A DNA stretch of 64,000 nucleotides from Flavobacteriales bacterium (GCA_016703105.1 JADJCS010000001.1:1-64000); one strand, 5' to 3'. Positions 15,886 through 24,830 are shown, counted from the stretch's first letter. Made by a program: numbers and translations. Notes: generated by a model not told the origin, from the sequence alone.

Positions 15886-17892
15886 CTAGGGGGCGAAACG
15901 CCACGGCGACGTGATCGGCTCGTACAGTCCGAAGAGCACCGGATCACCTTCGCGCCAGCGCAACTCCATGCCGTGCAGGCGCACCTTGCCGCTCTTGCGG
16001 TTGAAGGCGTAGGTGCGCAGCCGCAGGTTGCGATGCGCGAGCGCACCGCGCGTAAAGGGCACAGCAGCGACCAGTGTTCCTCGCGATCCAACCGTAATGG
16101 CACAAGTGCGTGCGGACATCGAGCGGTAGAAGTGGATCGTATCACGTCCGGCCCCAATGGTGCTATGCAGTTCGAGCACGAGTTCCAGATCGAGGGCGGG
16201 CTCGTCGAGCACGGTGGCGTCCAGCAGCACTTCGAGCACATCGTTCGGTGCACGTACGGTATAGAGCGGTGCTTCGTAGAGCATACCGTATTCGCGGCCG
16301 CTCAGGTCCCAGCCTTCTTCAGCGATGCTGTCGCTGGCCGCACGTGGTGCGTCCACATTCCAACCGGTGGTCGGTGTTCCGGGGACCGTGTAAGAGGTCC
16401 AAGCGGTGTGATCCGTGATCCCTTCGCCCTGTCGAACGAAACGCATCACCTGACCTTCCACCAGATCGGCACGTTCCACCAGCGCCGGATGCGTGCGCTG
16501 GATCAAGGCGGGTAATTCGCGGTCAGTGGAGTGGAAGAAGCCCAGGACGATGGTATCCGGTCTCTCCTGCGCGATACGAGCGAGGAGGTCAGAAGCACCA
16601 CTCAATTCCCGCAGGCGGATGTAGTGTCCTTTGACTGATGCGAAGCGCGGTTCGTGCTCCAGGAAGTCAAGCACTTCGGGCGGTGCGTCCAATGCGACCA
16701 GTGTTTTGCCGCCAGCGCCTTGTGCGTTCACTGCGGCTTGGAGGAACGCTTCGTACTTGGAGTTCAGGAAGGTGCGGTCGTGCATCCGCTCGGTGAACAG
16801 CGTGAAGGTGGCCACAATGGCCAGGGCAACGGCAATGGAAAGCGGAATGATGGGCCGCGTGAACTTCAGTCCACCCAGCAACGCGAGCAGGAGAAAGGGG
16901 AAGGAAAAAAGCAGCACGGAATGCTGAAGTACCGGAGCGCGCCAGATGGAATAGAGATAGCCCAACGCTGCGGGAACGACCGCCCAGAGCAGCAGGAGCG
17001 GGACGATCGGCCAAGTGCCTTTCAGATCTTTCCAATAGCCGGTGAGCGAGAACACGACGACCAGGCCCACCACTGCGGCCAAGATCACCGAGCAATGCAA
17101 CACCCACCACAAATGGTCGCCGAACCAATCAGGACCTGGTGTTGCCAGCCATTCCTGCAATCCACCCAGCCCGAGCTGATGCGTGATGATGGGAACGTTC
17201 GGCAGGTAGGCCAGTACCGCGATGCCGCAGGTGATCAAGAAGGCTTTCCATTGGCCGCGTTGCAACAGGAAAAGGCCGCTACCCATGATCAGGAAGGCAA
17301 CCAGCAATGCGAAGTGGTGCGTGTACGCGCTGAGCACTGCTGCGGCACCCGCCCAAACGAGGTTGCGCATCTTGCCCCACGCGATGTAGCGGCCCCACTG
17401 GTCGGCGAGCAGGGCGATGGTAAACGCCCCGAACGCGTAAGGCCGCGCGATCTGCCCGTACAGCACTTCGAACTGGAGCGTGGCGAGCAATGCAGTGAGC
17501 GCAAGGGCCGCTGCCGCAGAAGTCCATAGCAATGCGAAGCGGTAGAGGAAGAAGATCGCCGCCAGAGACAGAAGCATGAAAGGCAGCTTCACTGCTCCTT
17601 CGGACACTCCGAAAGCGCGCGCCCACAGCCATTCGAAGACCTGCACGCCGGGTGGATGCGTGTCCAGTTCCACCACCCCGCGCGAAATGGTCTCGCCCAG
17701 GCTCGGGTAGATCCGCACCAATGCACTGACCTCGTCGTGCATGAAGGGGATATGCGGCCAGCCCAAGAAACGCAGTACCGCCGCCCACAGCAGTAGGGCC
17801 AGGAAACCGATGCGCGCCCAAGCGGGGCCTGGCAGTAGGGCCCTGTCCGCCTCCTGCAACCGCGTACGCCAGGAGATCGGGTCAGCCTTCAC
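15886..17892 (-). CDS. GT-C family glycosyltransferase (GT39-like), membrane
   Basis: A 668-residue polytopic membrane protein. After a short N-terminus it has about ten hydrophobic segments to residue 370, then a soluble C-terminal region. The first periplasmic loop carries HDE (PFMHDEVSALVR near residue 60), the acidic motif of GT-C enzymes that use polyprenyl-phosphate sugars, followed by LDTHPPG. The C-terminal 300 residues are a beta-rich periplasmic domain without known motif. A GTG at 17892, overlapping the end of smpB by 11 bases, is chosen because residues upstream of it only shadow smpB; 17943 is the alternative. The sugar acceptor cannot be told from sequence. Confidence 0.75.
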   Translation of the reverse strand: MKADPISWRTRLQEADRALLPGPAWARIGFLALLLWAAVLRFLGWPHIPFMHDEVSALVRIYPSLGETISRGVVELDTHPPGVQVFEWLWARAFGVSEGAVKLPFMLLSLAAIFFLYRFALLWTSAAAALALTALLATLQFEVLYGQIARPYAFGAFTIALLADQWGRYIAWGKMRNLVWAGAAAVLSAYTHHFALLVAFLIMGSGLFLLQRGQWKAFLITCGIAVLAYLPNVPIITHQLGLGGLQEWLATPGPDWFGDHLWWVLHCSVILAAVVGLVVVFSLTGYWKDLKGTWPIVPLLLLWAVVPAALGYLYSIWRAPVLQHSVLLFSFPFLLLALLGGLKFTRPIIPLSIAVALAIVATFTLFTERMHDRTFLNSKYEAFLQAAVNAQGAGGKTLVALDAPPEVLDFLEHEPRFASVKGHYIRLRELSGASDLLARIAQERPDTIVLGFFHSTDRELPALIQRTHPALVERADLVEGQVMRFVRQGEGITDHTAWTSYTVPGTPTTGWNVDAPRAASDSIAEEGWDLSGREYGMLYEAPLYTVRAPNDVLEVLLDATVLDEPALDLELVLELHSTIGAGRDTIHFYRSMSARTCAITVGSRGTLVAAVPFTRGALAHRNLRLRTYAFNRKSGKVRLHGMELRWREGDPVLFGLYEPITSPWRFAP

Positions 17893-18328
17893 GGTCAAGG
17901 TCGCGTTGCACGTCGCGCTGCTTGATGCTCTCCCGCTTGTCATAGAGCTTCTTGCCCTTCGCCAGCGAGATATCCAGCTTGGCGAACCCGTTCTGGGCGA
18001 TGAACAGCCGCACCGGGATGATGGTGATACCCGTGTCCTTGATCTTCTTCTTCAGCTTGGCCAGTTCGGTGTGCTTCAGCAGCAGCTTGCGGTCGCGGTG
18101 GATCTCATGCACGAAATGCACGTTCGTACCGTACTGGTTGATCTGCATGTTGCGGATGAAGAGTTCATCGCCGGTGAAGGCGCAGAACGCCTCGCCGATG
18201 CTCGCTCCGCCCGCCCGGATGCTCTTGATCTCCGAGCCCGTGAGCACGATGCCACAGGTGTAGCTATCGAGCAAATGGTACTCGAAGCCCGCGCGGCGGT
18301 TCTTGACCTCGATGGTGGGGGCGGACAT
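17882..18328 (-). CDS. smpB: SsrA-binding protein SmpB
   Basis: Binds tmRNA and brings it to stalled ribosomes for trans-translation. The 148-residue protein has the whole family pattern: VKNRRAGFEYHLLDSY at the start, GIVLTGSEIKSIR, then INQYGTNVHFVHE, RDRKLLLKH and the basic C-terminal tail ending LYDKRESIKQRDVQRDLDRE, which mimics the missing anticodon stem. A -7 box TAGCTTCG lies 8 bases before the ATG. A GT-C glycosyltransferase gene overlaps its 3' end. tmRNA itself is not in this window. Confidence 0.95.
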   Translation of the reverse strand: MSAPTIEVKNRRAGFEYHLLDSYTCGIVLTGSEIKSIRAGGASIGEAFCAFTGDELFIRNMQINQYGTNVHFVHEIHRDRKLLLKHTELAKLKKKIKDTGITIIPVRLFIAQNGFAKLDISLAKGKKLYDKRESIKQRDVQRDLDREG

Positions 18329-18336
18329 GCGGCCGC

Positions 18337-18344
18337 GAAGCTAG
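18337..18344 (-). promoter_or_regulatory. Predicted -7 box of smpB, TAGCTTCG
   Basis: Fits TAnnTTYG on the minus strand and ends 8 bases before the smpB ATG, so the transcript would have almost no leader. Confidence 0.5.
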
Positions 18345-18396
18345 GATGGCAGGCGTACTGATCCACTCGGGTGGCACCCGCTACTTGCCCAAAGCA

Positions 18397-18690
18397 CTAC
18401 GGCCCGTGTTTCTTGCTCACCTTCCTACTCGTATGGCGCACTTGCACCACCAACACCAGCGTGCCCTCGACCTTGAATACAACACGGTATTTCAGGCGAT
18501 GCAACTGCGCATGCCGGAAGGGCTCCTTTCGCACCTGGAAGCCGTAGGGATTTGACCGAATTTGTGCGTAGCACTCGGTCAAAGCCTGGATGAAACGTTC
18601 TCCCGACCCCTTCCTTTCACCTTCTCGATAGGCATAGATCTTAGATGCGTCCTTGGTAACGCTGGGAGCTATCTCCAAGATGTACCTCAT
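18397..18690 (-). CDS. ParE/RelE-family toxin
   Basis: A 97-residue protein of the ParE/RelE fold: an N-terminal strand (MRYILEIAPSV), two helices (KDASKIYAYREGERKGSGERF, ALTECYAQI), then NPYGFQVRKEPFRHAQLHRLKYRVVFKVEGTLVLVVQVRHTSR. The pattern of PF-x-R before a strand and RHTSR at the end is usual for ParE-like toxins, which poison gyrase, whereas RelE members cleave mRNA. Sequence alone does not separate the two. It overlaps the upstream antitoxin gene by 4 bases (ATGA). Confidence 0.8.
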   Translation of the reverse strand: MRYILEIAPSVTKDASKIYAYREGERKGSGERFIQALTECYAQIRSNPYGFQVRKEPFRHAQLHRLKYRVVFKVEGTLVLVVQVRHTSRKVSKKHGP

Positions 18691-18944
18691 TCCTTGCCAC
18701 CGTTGCGGATCAGCCGGATGGACTCTTCTTCGGTGTGGAACTTCACCTCACCCCGGTCCCGCTTTGCAAGTTCCTCTTCGAAGGCCGCGTATTCCGCTTC
18801 GCTGATCTCGTCCTCCTCGTCGAGCGATTCGGGGATCTCCTTCTTGAAGAAGGTGGCCACACGTTGCAAGGTCCCCTCGTCCCAGACCGACATCAGGCGT
18901 TGGATCAACTCCAGTTTCGTTGCTGCGATGTCCATGATTGCCAT
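18687..18944 (-). CDS. Antitoxin of the ParE-type pair
   Basis: An 85-residue acidic protein (EEDEISEAEYAAFEEELAKR) that precedes and overlaps the toxin gene. Residues 5-30 form a helical segment (IAATKLELIQRLMSVWDEG) found in small antitoxins without an obvious DNA-binding domain; the C-terminal half is charged and probably wraps the toxin. An alternative start is the ATG at 18935. The operon order antitoxin-toxin with ATGA overlap supports the assignment. Confidence 0.7.
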   Translation of the reverse strand: MAIMDIAATKLELIQRLMSVWDEGTLQRVATFFKKEIPESLDEEDEISEAEYAAFEEELAKRDRGEVKFHTEEESIRLIRNGGKE

Positions 18945-18999
18945 GTTACTGCTGTAAAGTTAAGGTGGGGCCGTCCTGTTATCTCGCGCTGGACACGGC

Positions 19000-19500
19000 C
19001 TATTGTTCGAGCAACAGGTTGATGAGACCCGGTACCTGCTTTTCGGGCCGCGGGTAGTCATGCATTCCCGAGGTGTTCCCCTGGCTCACCACTTCGATCA
19101 CACAGTTGCCCTGCCTATCGAAGACATAGATCTTCAGGACGTGCATGTACCGCCTGAAGTCCCACGACCAATAGTCCTTGTAGGTGATCGTGTAGGCATC
19201 CTCGGGGACCGATCCACCGGAACCATTGATCGTACACCCCACGTTCTTCTTTCCGAGCTCCGCGCAGATCAACGAATCGATCCTATAGATGGGCGGCACT
19301 GTCCGTAGCACGAATCCATCGATCTGGTCATGCAGAGGATAGACCGACGCAGGAAAGATGTACGACCCGGTGCTGGGCACAACGATCATGCTGCGCACCT
19401 CCGCCCCATGGAAGTTCGAAGGGCCTACCACCAATAGCTTGGTCTTGCAGGAGATCGATACCAGGATCAGCAACGAGGCTAGAACGCGGTGCGATCGCAT
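19000..19500 (-). CDS. Hypothetical lipoprotein
   Basis: 166 residues beginning MRSHRVLASLLILVSISCKT, with a lipobox ending at Cys18, so a lipid-anchored envelope protein. The start at 19500 is chosen for this; the frame is open 96 bases further upstream but without signal. The body has two more cysteines (ICAELG and VGCTING, possibly a disulfide), a WSWDFRRYMHVLKIYVFD segment and no known domain. GC content is lower than in most neighbours. Function unknown. Confidence 0.65.
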   Translation of the reverse strand: MRSHRVLASLLILVSISCKTKLLVVGPSNFHGAEVRSMIVVPSTGSYIFPASVYPLHDQIDGFVLRTVPPIYRIDSLICAELGKKNVGCTINGSGGSVPEDAYTITYKDYWSWDFRRYMHVLKIYVFDRQGNCVIEVVSQGNTSGMHDYPRPEKQVPGLINLLLEQ

Positions 19501-19639
19501 GATCCTATTGAGGCAAATGATCAGGCTGGTCAGCGGGAAGTAGGGTAGTGGATCGTGTTCGGCACGAGAGGACGGCTCTCCTCCCTCACTTTCCACGCGC
19601 GCCTAACTCCCACGTCAGATATGAGGGAACATGCCTTGA

Positions 19640-20266
19640 TCACCTGTTCTTATTGAACAATTTGTGAATGAACACGTTCGGCCCAGGCTTGATGAATACT
19701 CCATCGGAGATCGGATGGTCATTCGACAGGTGTTCAAATCTGAAGTCATGGAATATGAAGTTGATCTCATAGTGCTCAGTCTCTAGCTTGATCGCATACA
19801 TAGGTCGTTGGCAGATCTCGGTCATCTCTTTGGCTTTCGCACTGTCTGGATCGTATGAGAAACCTGGATACGCAATTGTGAACCCTTGACCCCACCAATA
19901 GGCGTTCTCCTTGCCGATCCCTTCGGGCTTTGTAAGACTGTCGTCCCAGGAACGTCGCAACAGATCTGGCGAAGCAGGGTCCGCGAATTTGTGCCTGTAC
20001 GTGAGATCGAAACAGTGTGTAAAGAGGAGCTTGAATCGCCCTGTGTGCTCTTTTGTGCCGGACTCCACAATGAAGAAGTAGTCACGCTTGTGATCTTCGA
20101 ACCCATGGTGGAGTATTGGGATATCGAAAAGTCCGATTCGCTTCAAAGAGGCGATGGGTATGTCTTTGATCTCTTTCATGATGGATGCTGCAATGAATGA
20201 GGGTTGAATATACCATCGGCCGATGTCTGGCTGCAACCCCGCAGGATCAACGCTGGCATCTTCCAT
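19640..20266 (-). CDS. Hypothetical cytosolic protein coupled to a DUF1287 gene
   Basis: 208 residues if it begins at the ATG at 20266, which shares a base with the stop codon of the DUF1287 gene (TGATG), an arrangement typical of translational coupling. The next ATG (20179, MKEIKDIPIASLKRIG) would give 178 residues. No signal peptide or membrane segment. It is rich in aromatic residues (YWWGQGFTIAYPGFSYD, YEINFIFHDFRFEH), which suggests a beta-rich binding or immunity-like protein, but I recognise no family. It is less GC-rich than its neighbours, which may mean recent acquisition. Confidence 0.6.
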   Translation of the reverse strand: MEDASVDPAGLQPDIGRWYIQPSFIAASIMKEIKDIPIASLKRIGLFDIPILHHGFEDHKRDYFFIVESGTKEHTGRFKLLFTHCFDLTYRHKFADPASPDLLRRSWDDSLTKPEGIGKENAYWWGQGFTIAYPGFSYDPDSAKAKEMTEICQRPMYAIKLETEHYEINFIFHDFRFEHLSNDHPISDGVFIKPGPNVFIHKLFNKNR

Positions 20267-20850
20267 CACTTCTCGTATCGATAGTGCCCTATGATCCGAT
20301 AACTGAACAAGCAGTCTTCCAGCACCTGCCCGGCGCCGATGTTATGGACCATCAACCGCCGTCGCCCGTCCGCGGATCTTCTCCTGGACACAATGCCGAT
20401 ATGGGTGATGCCGCCACTCAGGTTCCAGCAAACGATGTCGCCCGGCTGATAGTCATTCGGATCCTCGGACATGCCCAGGACCGTCCCATGCCGGGAGAAG
20501 AACGTCATCAGATTGGGGACCCGCCGGTGGTCGATGTTCTTGTCTGGGCTGGAGAGCCCCCAGTTCCTCGGGTAACTGCCGAAGTTGTTCTTCATGTCCT
20601 CGTGGACTTCCTTCTGCAGGTCGATCCCGAGTTTTCGGTAGGCCCGGATCACCACATCGGTGCAGACGCCCTTGTTGGCGGGCACATCGCCGTTCGGATA
20701 GGCGATCTGGAAATAGGAAGGGTCGTACTCGACCACTTGCCCTGTCAGAACGAGTGCGGAATCGGCGAGCCTGTCGCGGAAGCTCGTTTGACCGGTCGCA
20801 GAGCCTGCGCTGAGAACGATCACAGCCAGGAGTACGATGCGCAAGAGCAT
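20266..20850 (-). CDS. DUF1287 protein, probable secreted NlpC/P60-like hydrolase
   Basis: 194 residues from MLLRIVLLAVIVLSAGSATG, a signal peptide. The DUF1287 core is clear: VVEYDPSYFQIAYPNGDVP, then NKGVCTDVVIRAYRKLGIDLQ with the probable catalytic Cys, VHEDM, NIDHRRVPNL and YQPGDIVCWN, then THIGIV with the His. The family is related to NlpC/P60 peptidases that act on cell-wall peptides, though members are not well characterised. It is followed by, and overlaps by one base, the hypothetical gene ending at 19640. Confidence 0.85.
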   Translation of the reverse strand: MLLRIVLLAVIVLSAGSATGQTSFRDRLADSALVLTGQVVEYDPSYFQIAYPNGDVPANKGVCTDVVIRAYRKLGIDLQKEVHEDMKNNFGSYPRNWGLSSPDKNIDHRRVPNLMTFFSRHGTVLGMSEDPNDYQPGDIVCWNLSGGITHIGIVSRRRSADGRRRLMVHNIGAGQVLEDCLFSYRIIGHYRYEK

Positions 20851-21031
20851 CCTATGGATCCGGGAGCTCTCGCGGGCTGTGGGTCGGGCCGATCGGGCGG
20901 ACATGTTCTGAGAACTCAGCACCAAGCGCTTAAAGTATCTCCGGTGCAGGTTGGATATAGGTTGACAACCTACCGCACGATCAACACGGGCGCCTTCACC
21001 CGATGCCGCACGGCCTTACGCCGAGCGCGAA

Positions 21032-21853
21032 CTATCCCAGCGCCACGTCCAGGATCATCATCACGATGAAGCCCCCGATGAAGCCGAGCGTGGCCAGGTC
21101 GGTATAGCGGTCCTGCTGGGTTTCGGGGATCACTTCCTCCACCACTACGTAGATCATTGCGCCAGCGGCGAAGGCCAGCGCGTAGGGGAGGAAGCTCTGC
21201 ATGTGGATCACGGCCACGGCCCCGAGCACGCCGAAGACGGGTTCGACGATGGCGCTCAACTGGCCGTACCAGAAGCTGCGGAATTTGCTGAGGCCCTGGC
21301 GCCGCAAGGGCATGCTCACCGCGAAGCCCTCCGGGAAATTCTGCAGGCCGATGCCGATGGCCAGGGCCACCGCTGCGCCGATGCTGGCTTCCGGCATACC
21401 GGCCGCCACACCACCGAACAGCACGCCCACGGCCAGACCTTCCGGGATGTTGTGCAGCGTGATGGCCAGGACCAACAGCGTGGTACGGTGCCACTTCGTG
21501 GAGGGCCCTTCGGTGCGATCGGGATCGAAGTTGATGTGCAGGTGGGGCAGGGCCTTGTCCAGCCCGAATAGGAAGAGGGCCCCGGCGGCGAAGCCGATGG
21601 CCGGTGCAAGCCACGGGATGTTGCCCATGCGCTCGCTCATCTCGATGCTCGGCGCCAGCAGGCTCCAGAAGCTCGCGGCCACCATCACACCGCCGGTGAA
21701 ACCGAGCATGGCATCGAGCCATTTGCGCGAGGCGTTGCCGAAGAAAAACACGAGCGATGAACCCGCGGCGGTTACGAACCATGTGAAGGTGGTGGCCACG
21801 AAGGCGGCGAGGATGGGGTCGATCGAGGAGAACCAGTCGAGAATGGTCTGCAT
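21032..21853 (-). CDS. ZIP family divalent metal transporter
   Basis: An inner-membrane importer of divalent metal (Zn, Mn or Fe) with 273 residues and eight hydrophobic segments. The two metal-site motifs are present: HNIPEG (TM4) and NFPEGF (TM5), with a cytosolic loop LPHLHINFDPDRTEG between TM3 and TM4 that may bind metal. It starts one base after the stop of the MntR-type regulator gene, so the two form an operon. With the divergent TonB receptor this suggests a complete route across both membranes, probably for Mn or Fe given the regulator type. Confidence 0.9.
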   Translation of the reverse strand: MQTILDWFSSIDPILAAFVATTFTWFVTAAGSSLVFFFGNASRKWLDAMLGFTGGVMVAASFWSLLAPSIEMSERMGNIPWLAPAIGFAAGALFLFGLDKALPHLHINFDPDRTEGPSTKWHRTTLLVLAITLHNIPEGLAVGVLFGGVAAGMPEASIGAAVALAIGIGLQNFPEGFAVSMPLRRQGLSKFRSFWYGQLSAIVEPVFGVLGAVAVIHMQSFLPYALAFAAGAMIYVVVEEVIPETQQDRYTDLATLGFIGGFIVMMILDVALG

Positions 21854-21854
21854 T

Positions 21855-22517
21855 TCAGTTCGATTCTACTTGTAGATGATGGCTCACGTCTTTGCTTAAG
21901 CTGAAGGCAGCTCCGCTCTTGGGCTTTACATCCATGCTGCCGTCGAAGGCATGCAGTTCCTGCACGGTGAGCACGCTACCGATGCGTAGTCCCTTGGAGT
22001 CCAGCAGCCGCAGCAGTCCATCGGTGGTCTCGCTCACAGCTGCGATGCGTACGGTGTCGCCCGTGGTGCAGGTGTCGAGGCGTTTGGTCTTGCGCACGCG
22101 CAGTTTGCCTTGCCGGTCCGGGATGGGATCGCCGTGCGGATCGAAGCGGGGATTGCCCAGGTAGTCGTCCAGCCGGTCGACGAGTTTGGGGCTCGAGATG
22201 TGCTCCAGTTGCTCGGCCACCTCATGCACCTCGTCCCAGCCGAAGCTGAGGCGTTCCACGAGGAAGGTCTCCCACAACCGGTGCTTGCGCACAAGCGTGA
22301 GCGCATGCGCGGTGCCTTTCGCCGTGAGCTTCGCGCCGTAGTAGGGTTCGTGCTTGAGAAAACCCTTCTCGGCGAGCTTCTTCAGCATGTCCGTCACGCT
22401 GCTGGCTTTGGTGTTCAGGCGGGCGGCGATGTCCTTGGTGAAAGCGCTCTCCCCGTCCTGGAGCAGGGCGTACACGGCCTTCAGATGGTCTTCTTCGCTG
22501 CGGGTCAGGGTCACCAT
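21855..22517 (-). CDS. DtxR/MntR family metal-dependent repressor
   Basis: 220 residues. Residues 1-75 form the winged helix-turn-helix (LTRSEEDHLKAVYALL, AARLNTKASSVTDMLKKLAEKGF) typical of MntR/IdeR. Residues 76-140 are the dimer and metal-binding domain (LTLVRKHRLWETFL, HEVAEQLEHI, GNPRFDPHGDPIP), with His and Glu residues in the expected ligand positions. An SH3-like C-terminal FeoA domain follows. The start at 22517 is the family start and lies 5 bases after a TACTTTCG box, so the mRNA may be leaderless. It is transcribed away from a TonB receptor gene and probably represses both units when Mn or Fe is abundant. Confidence 0.9.
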   Translation of the reverse strand: MVTLTRSEEDHLKAVYALLQDGESAFTKDIAARLNTKASSVTDMLKKLAEKGFLKHEPYYGAKLTAKGTAHALTLVRKHRLWETFLVERLSFGWDEVHEVAEQLEHISSPKLVDRLDDYLGNPRFDPHGDPIPDRQGKLRVRKTKRLDTCTTGDTVRIAAVSETTDGLLRLLDSKGLRIGSVLTVQELHAFDGSMDVKPKSGAAFSLSKDVSHHLQVESN

Positions 22518-22522
22518 CGGGG

Positions 22523-22570
22523 CGAAAGTAGAATAAATATTAGACGAGACTAATAATCGGATTACTTTCG
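22523..22570. promoter_or_regulatory. Symmetric divergent promoter with a central MntR/DtxR-type operator
   Basis: Two identical -7 boxes face outward: TACTTTCG on the minus strand (22530-22523, for mntR) and on the plus strand (22563-22570, for the receptor). Exactly midway, 20 bases from the centre of each, lies the perfect inverted repeat TATTAG-ACGAGA-CTAATA (22538-22555). Binding there would cover the -33 regions of both promoters. Repressor identity is inferred from the adjacent gene. Confidence 0.7.
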
Positions 22571-22577
22571 CCGTCCG

Positions 22578-24815
22578 ATGTACCGATGGTCCGCTCTCTG
22601 CTGTGCGATGTTGCCGCTTTTGCTCACCGCCCAGCCGGGGACCGTGCATGGCCGGGTCGCGGATACGCAAGGGCCGCTGCCGTTCGTCGGCATCGTACTG
22701 AAGGACGGTTCACAGGCCACGGCATCTGATGCGGACGGCCGTTTCACGCTGACCGATGTGCCTGCAGGGCCGGGCCGGCTGGTCGTTTCGGCGATGGGTA
22801 TGGCCACTCGTGAATTGTCCTTTACGCTCCCTCCCGGTGGGACCAAGGACCTGGGCACCATTATCCTCGATGCCGCCTACGAGGAGCTTGAAGAGGTGGT
22901 GGTGACCGGGACCATGCGGGAAGTGAGCCGCAGTGAAAGCCCGGTGCCGGTGGAGGTGATCACTTCCGCGTTGTTCCGCCGGAATCCTAGCCCGGCGCTC
23001 TTCGATGCGGTGGGCATGGTGAACGGTGTTCGGCCCCAGATCAATTGCAGCGTTTGTAACACGGGCGACATCCACATCAACGGTATGGAAGGCCCGTACA
23101 CCATGGTGTTGATCGATGGCATGCCCATCGTGAGCGGCCTCAGCACCGTGTACGGCCTCAGCGGCATCCCCAATAGCCTGGTCGAGCGCGTGGAGGTGGT
23201 GAAGGGCCCTGGGTCGGCGCTCTACGGGAGTGAGGCCATGGGCGGGATCATCAACGTGATCACCAAAGACCCTGTGCTCGCCCCGCGGTTCAGTGCGGAC
23301 CTGTTCGGCACCACGTGGAACGAATGGAACGGTGATCTGGGGCTGGGTATGGGCAAAGGACGGGCGCGCGACCTGCTCGGGGTGAACATCTTCCGCTACA
23401 ACGACCCGCGCGATCGCAATGCCGACGGCTTCACCGACGTCACCCTGCAAGAGCGCATCAGCATCTTCAATAAGTTCGATCTGCAGCGAGCGGATCATCG
23501 CCTGGCCAGTCTTGCCGCGCGGTATGTAACAGAGGACCGGTGGGGTGGCCAGATGGAATGGACGGAAGCGGACAAAGGCAGTGATAAGATCTACGGCGAG
23601 AGCATCCATACCGAGCGGTGGGAGTTGATCGGCCAGTACCAGTTACCGCTGCGGGAGCGTGTGATCACCCAGTTCTCCTTCAACAGCCATCAGCAGGACA
23701 GTTGGTACGGCACTATGCCTTACCGCGCCGATCAACGCGTGTTCTTCGCACAGGCCCACTGGGCGCGTGCCGTGGGCGCCCGGCACGATCTGTTGCTCGG
23801 GGCGGCCTACCGCCACACCTGGTATGATGACAACACCGTGGCCACTGCGACCGCTGCACAGCGTATTCCGTTGCCGGGACTATTCGTACAGGATGAATGG
23901 GCCTTGGCCGATGTACACAAGCTGTTGCTTGGCTACCGCGTGGACCACGACCGCGCGCATGGCCTGGTTCACTCCCCGCGCCTTGCCTACAAATGGGCGC
24001 CGAATGGGCGATGGGCCGTGCGGGCCAGCTTCGGCACGGGTTACCGGGTGGTGAACCTCTTTACCGAGGACCACGCGGCGCTCACCGGCGCGCGGCAGGT
24101 GGTGATCGCCGAGGAATTGAAGCCCGAGCGCTCCACGAACGCCACGCTCAACCTGGTGCGGAAGTGGCCCGCCGAGAAGCGCTTCTTCGGCATCGACCTG
24201 TCGTTGTTCCATACCCGCTTTTCCAACCGCATCCTACCGGACTACCAATTGGACCCGAACCTGATCGTGTACGACAACCTGCACGGCTTCGGCATCTCAC
24301 AAGGCGCTAGCCTGAATTTGGAAGCGCGCATCGGCAAGGGCTTACGGGGCATGGCTGGAGTGACCTGGATGGATGTGTACACCAAGGAGCGCGATCCCGA
24401 AGGACGCATGCAGCGCCAGGACCAGTACTTCGCACCGGCGTGGTCGGGTACGTTCACCTTGAGCCAGACCGTGGGGCAGCACTGGACCATCGACCTGACC
24501 GGCCAGTGGTCCGGGCCCATGCGCCTGCCGGTGCTGCCCAACGACTATCGCTCAGAGTTATCACCCACCTATGCGCTGGTGAATCTCCAAGTGAAGCGTG
24601 CTTTCGGTCGGCGCTTCGAACTGTACGGCGGTGTGAAGAACCTGCTCGACTTCGTTCCCAGCGATCCGTTGATGCGGCCGTTCGACCCCTTCGACCACCA
24701 GGCGGACGACCCGGTTTCCAACCCCTACGGATACACGTTCGATACATCATACATGTACGCACCGCTCCAAGGTGCGCGGGGATTTCTTGGGTTGCGCTTC
24801 ACCCTTGCGGAGTGA
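22578..24815 (+). CDS. TonB-dependent outer-membrane receptor, probable metal chelate uptake
   Basis: A 745-residue receptor with a signal peptide (ending near LLTAQP), a carboxypeptidase-like regulatory domain (residues 20-105, GTVHGRVADTQGPLPFVGIV ... DADGRFTLTDVPAG), a plug with VVVTGTMREVSRSESPVPVE, GMEGPYTMVLIDGMPIVSG and VEVVKGPGSALYGSEAMGG, and a 22-strand barrel ending in an aromatic residue region (FLGLRFTLAE). The plug has two cysteines in NCSVCNTGD, a feature of a Bacteroidota receptor group near metal-uptake genes. It probably imports a Mn, Fe or similar chelate, with the divergent ZIP transporter moving metal across the inner membrane. Confidence 0.88.
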   Translation: MYRWSALCCAMLPLLLTAQPGTVHGRVADTQGPLPFVGIVLKDGSQATASDADGRFTLTDVPAGPGRLVVSAMGMATRELSFTLPPGGTKDLGTIILDAAYEELEEVVVTGTMREVSRSESPVPVEVITSALFRRNPSPALFDAVGMVNGVRPQINCSVCNTGDIHINGMEGPYTMVLIDGMPIVSGLSTVYGLSGIPNSLVERVEVVKGPGSALYGSEAMGGIINVITKDPVLAPRFSADLFGTTWNEWNGDLGLGMGKGRARDLLGVNIFRYNDPRDRNADGFTDVTLQERISIFNKFDLQRADHRLASLAARYVTEDRWGGQMEWTEADKGSDKIYGESIHTERWELIGQYQLPLRERVITQFSFNSHQQDSWYGTMPYRADQRVFFAQAHWARAVGARHDLLLGAAYRHTWYDDNTVATATAAQRIPLPGLFVQDEWALADVHKLLLGYRVDHDRAHGLVHSPRLAYKWAPNGRWAVRASFGTGYRVVNLFTEDHAALTGARQVVIAEELKPERSTNATLNLVRKWPAEKRFFGIDLSLFHTRFSNRILPDYQLDPNLIVYDNLHGFGISQGASLNLEARIGKGLRGMAGVTWMDVYTKERDPEGRMQRQDQYFAPAWSGTFTLSQTVGQHWTIDLTGQWSGPMRLPVLPNDYRSELSPTYALVNLQVKRAFGRRFELYGGVKNLLDFVPSDPLMRPFDPFDHQADDPVSNPYGYTFDTSYMYAPLQGARGFLGLRFTLAE

Positions 24816-24830
24816 GCCGGGGATCACGGG

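Noticed and set aside
20970..21782. 270-codon minus-strand ORF
   Set aside because: Overlaps the ZIP transporter gene in another frame of the same strand; Arg/His-rich with no motif.
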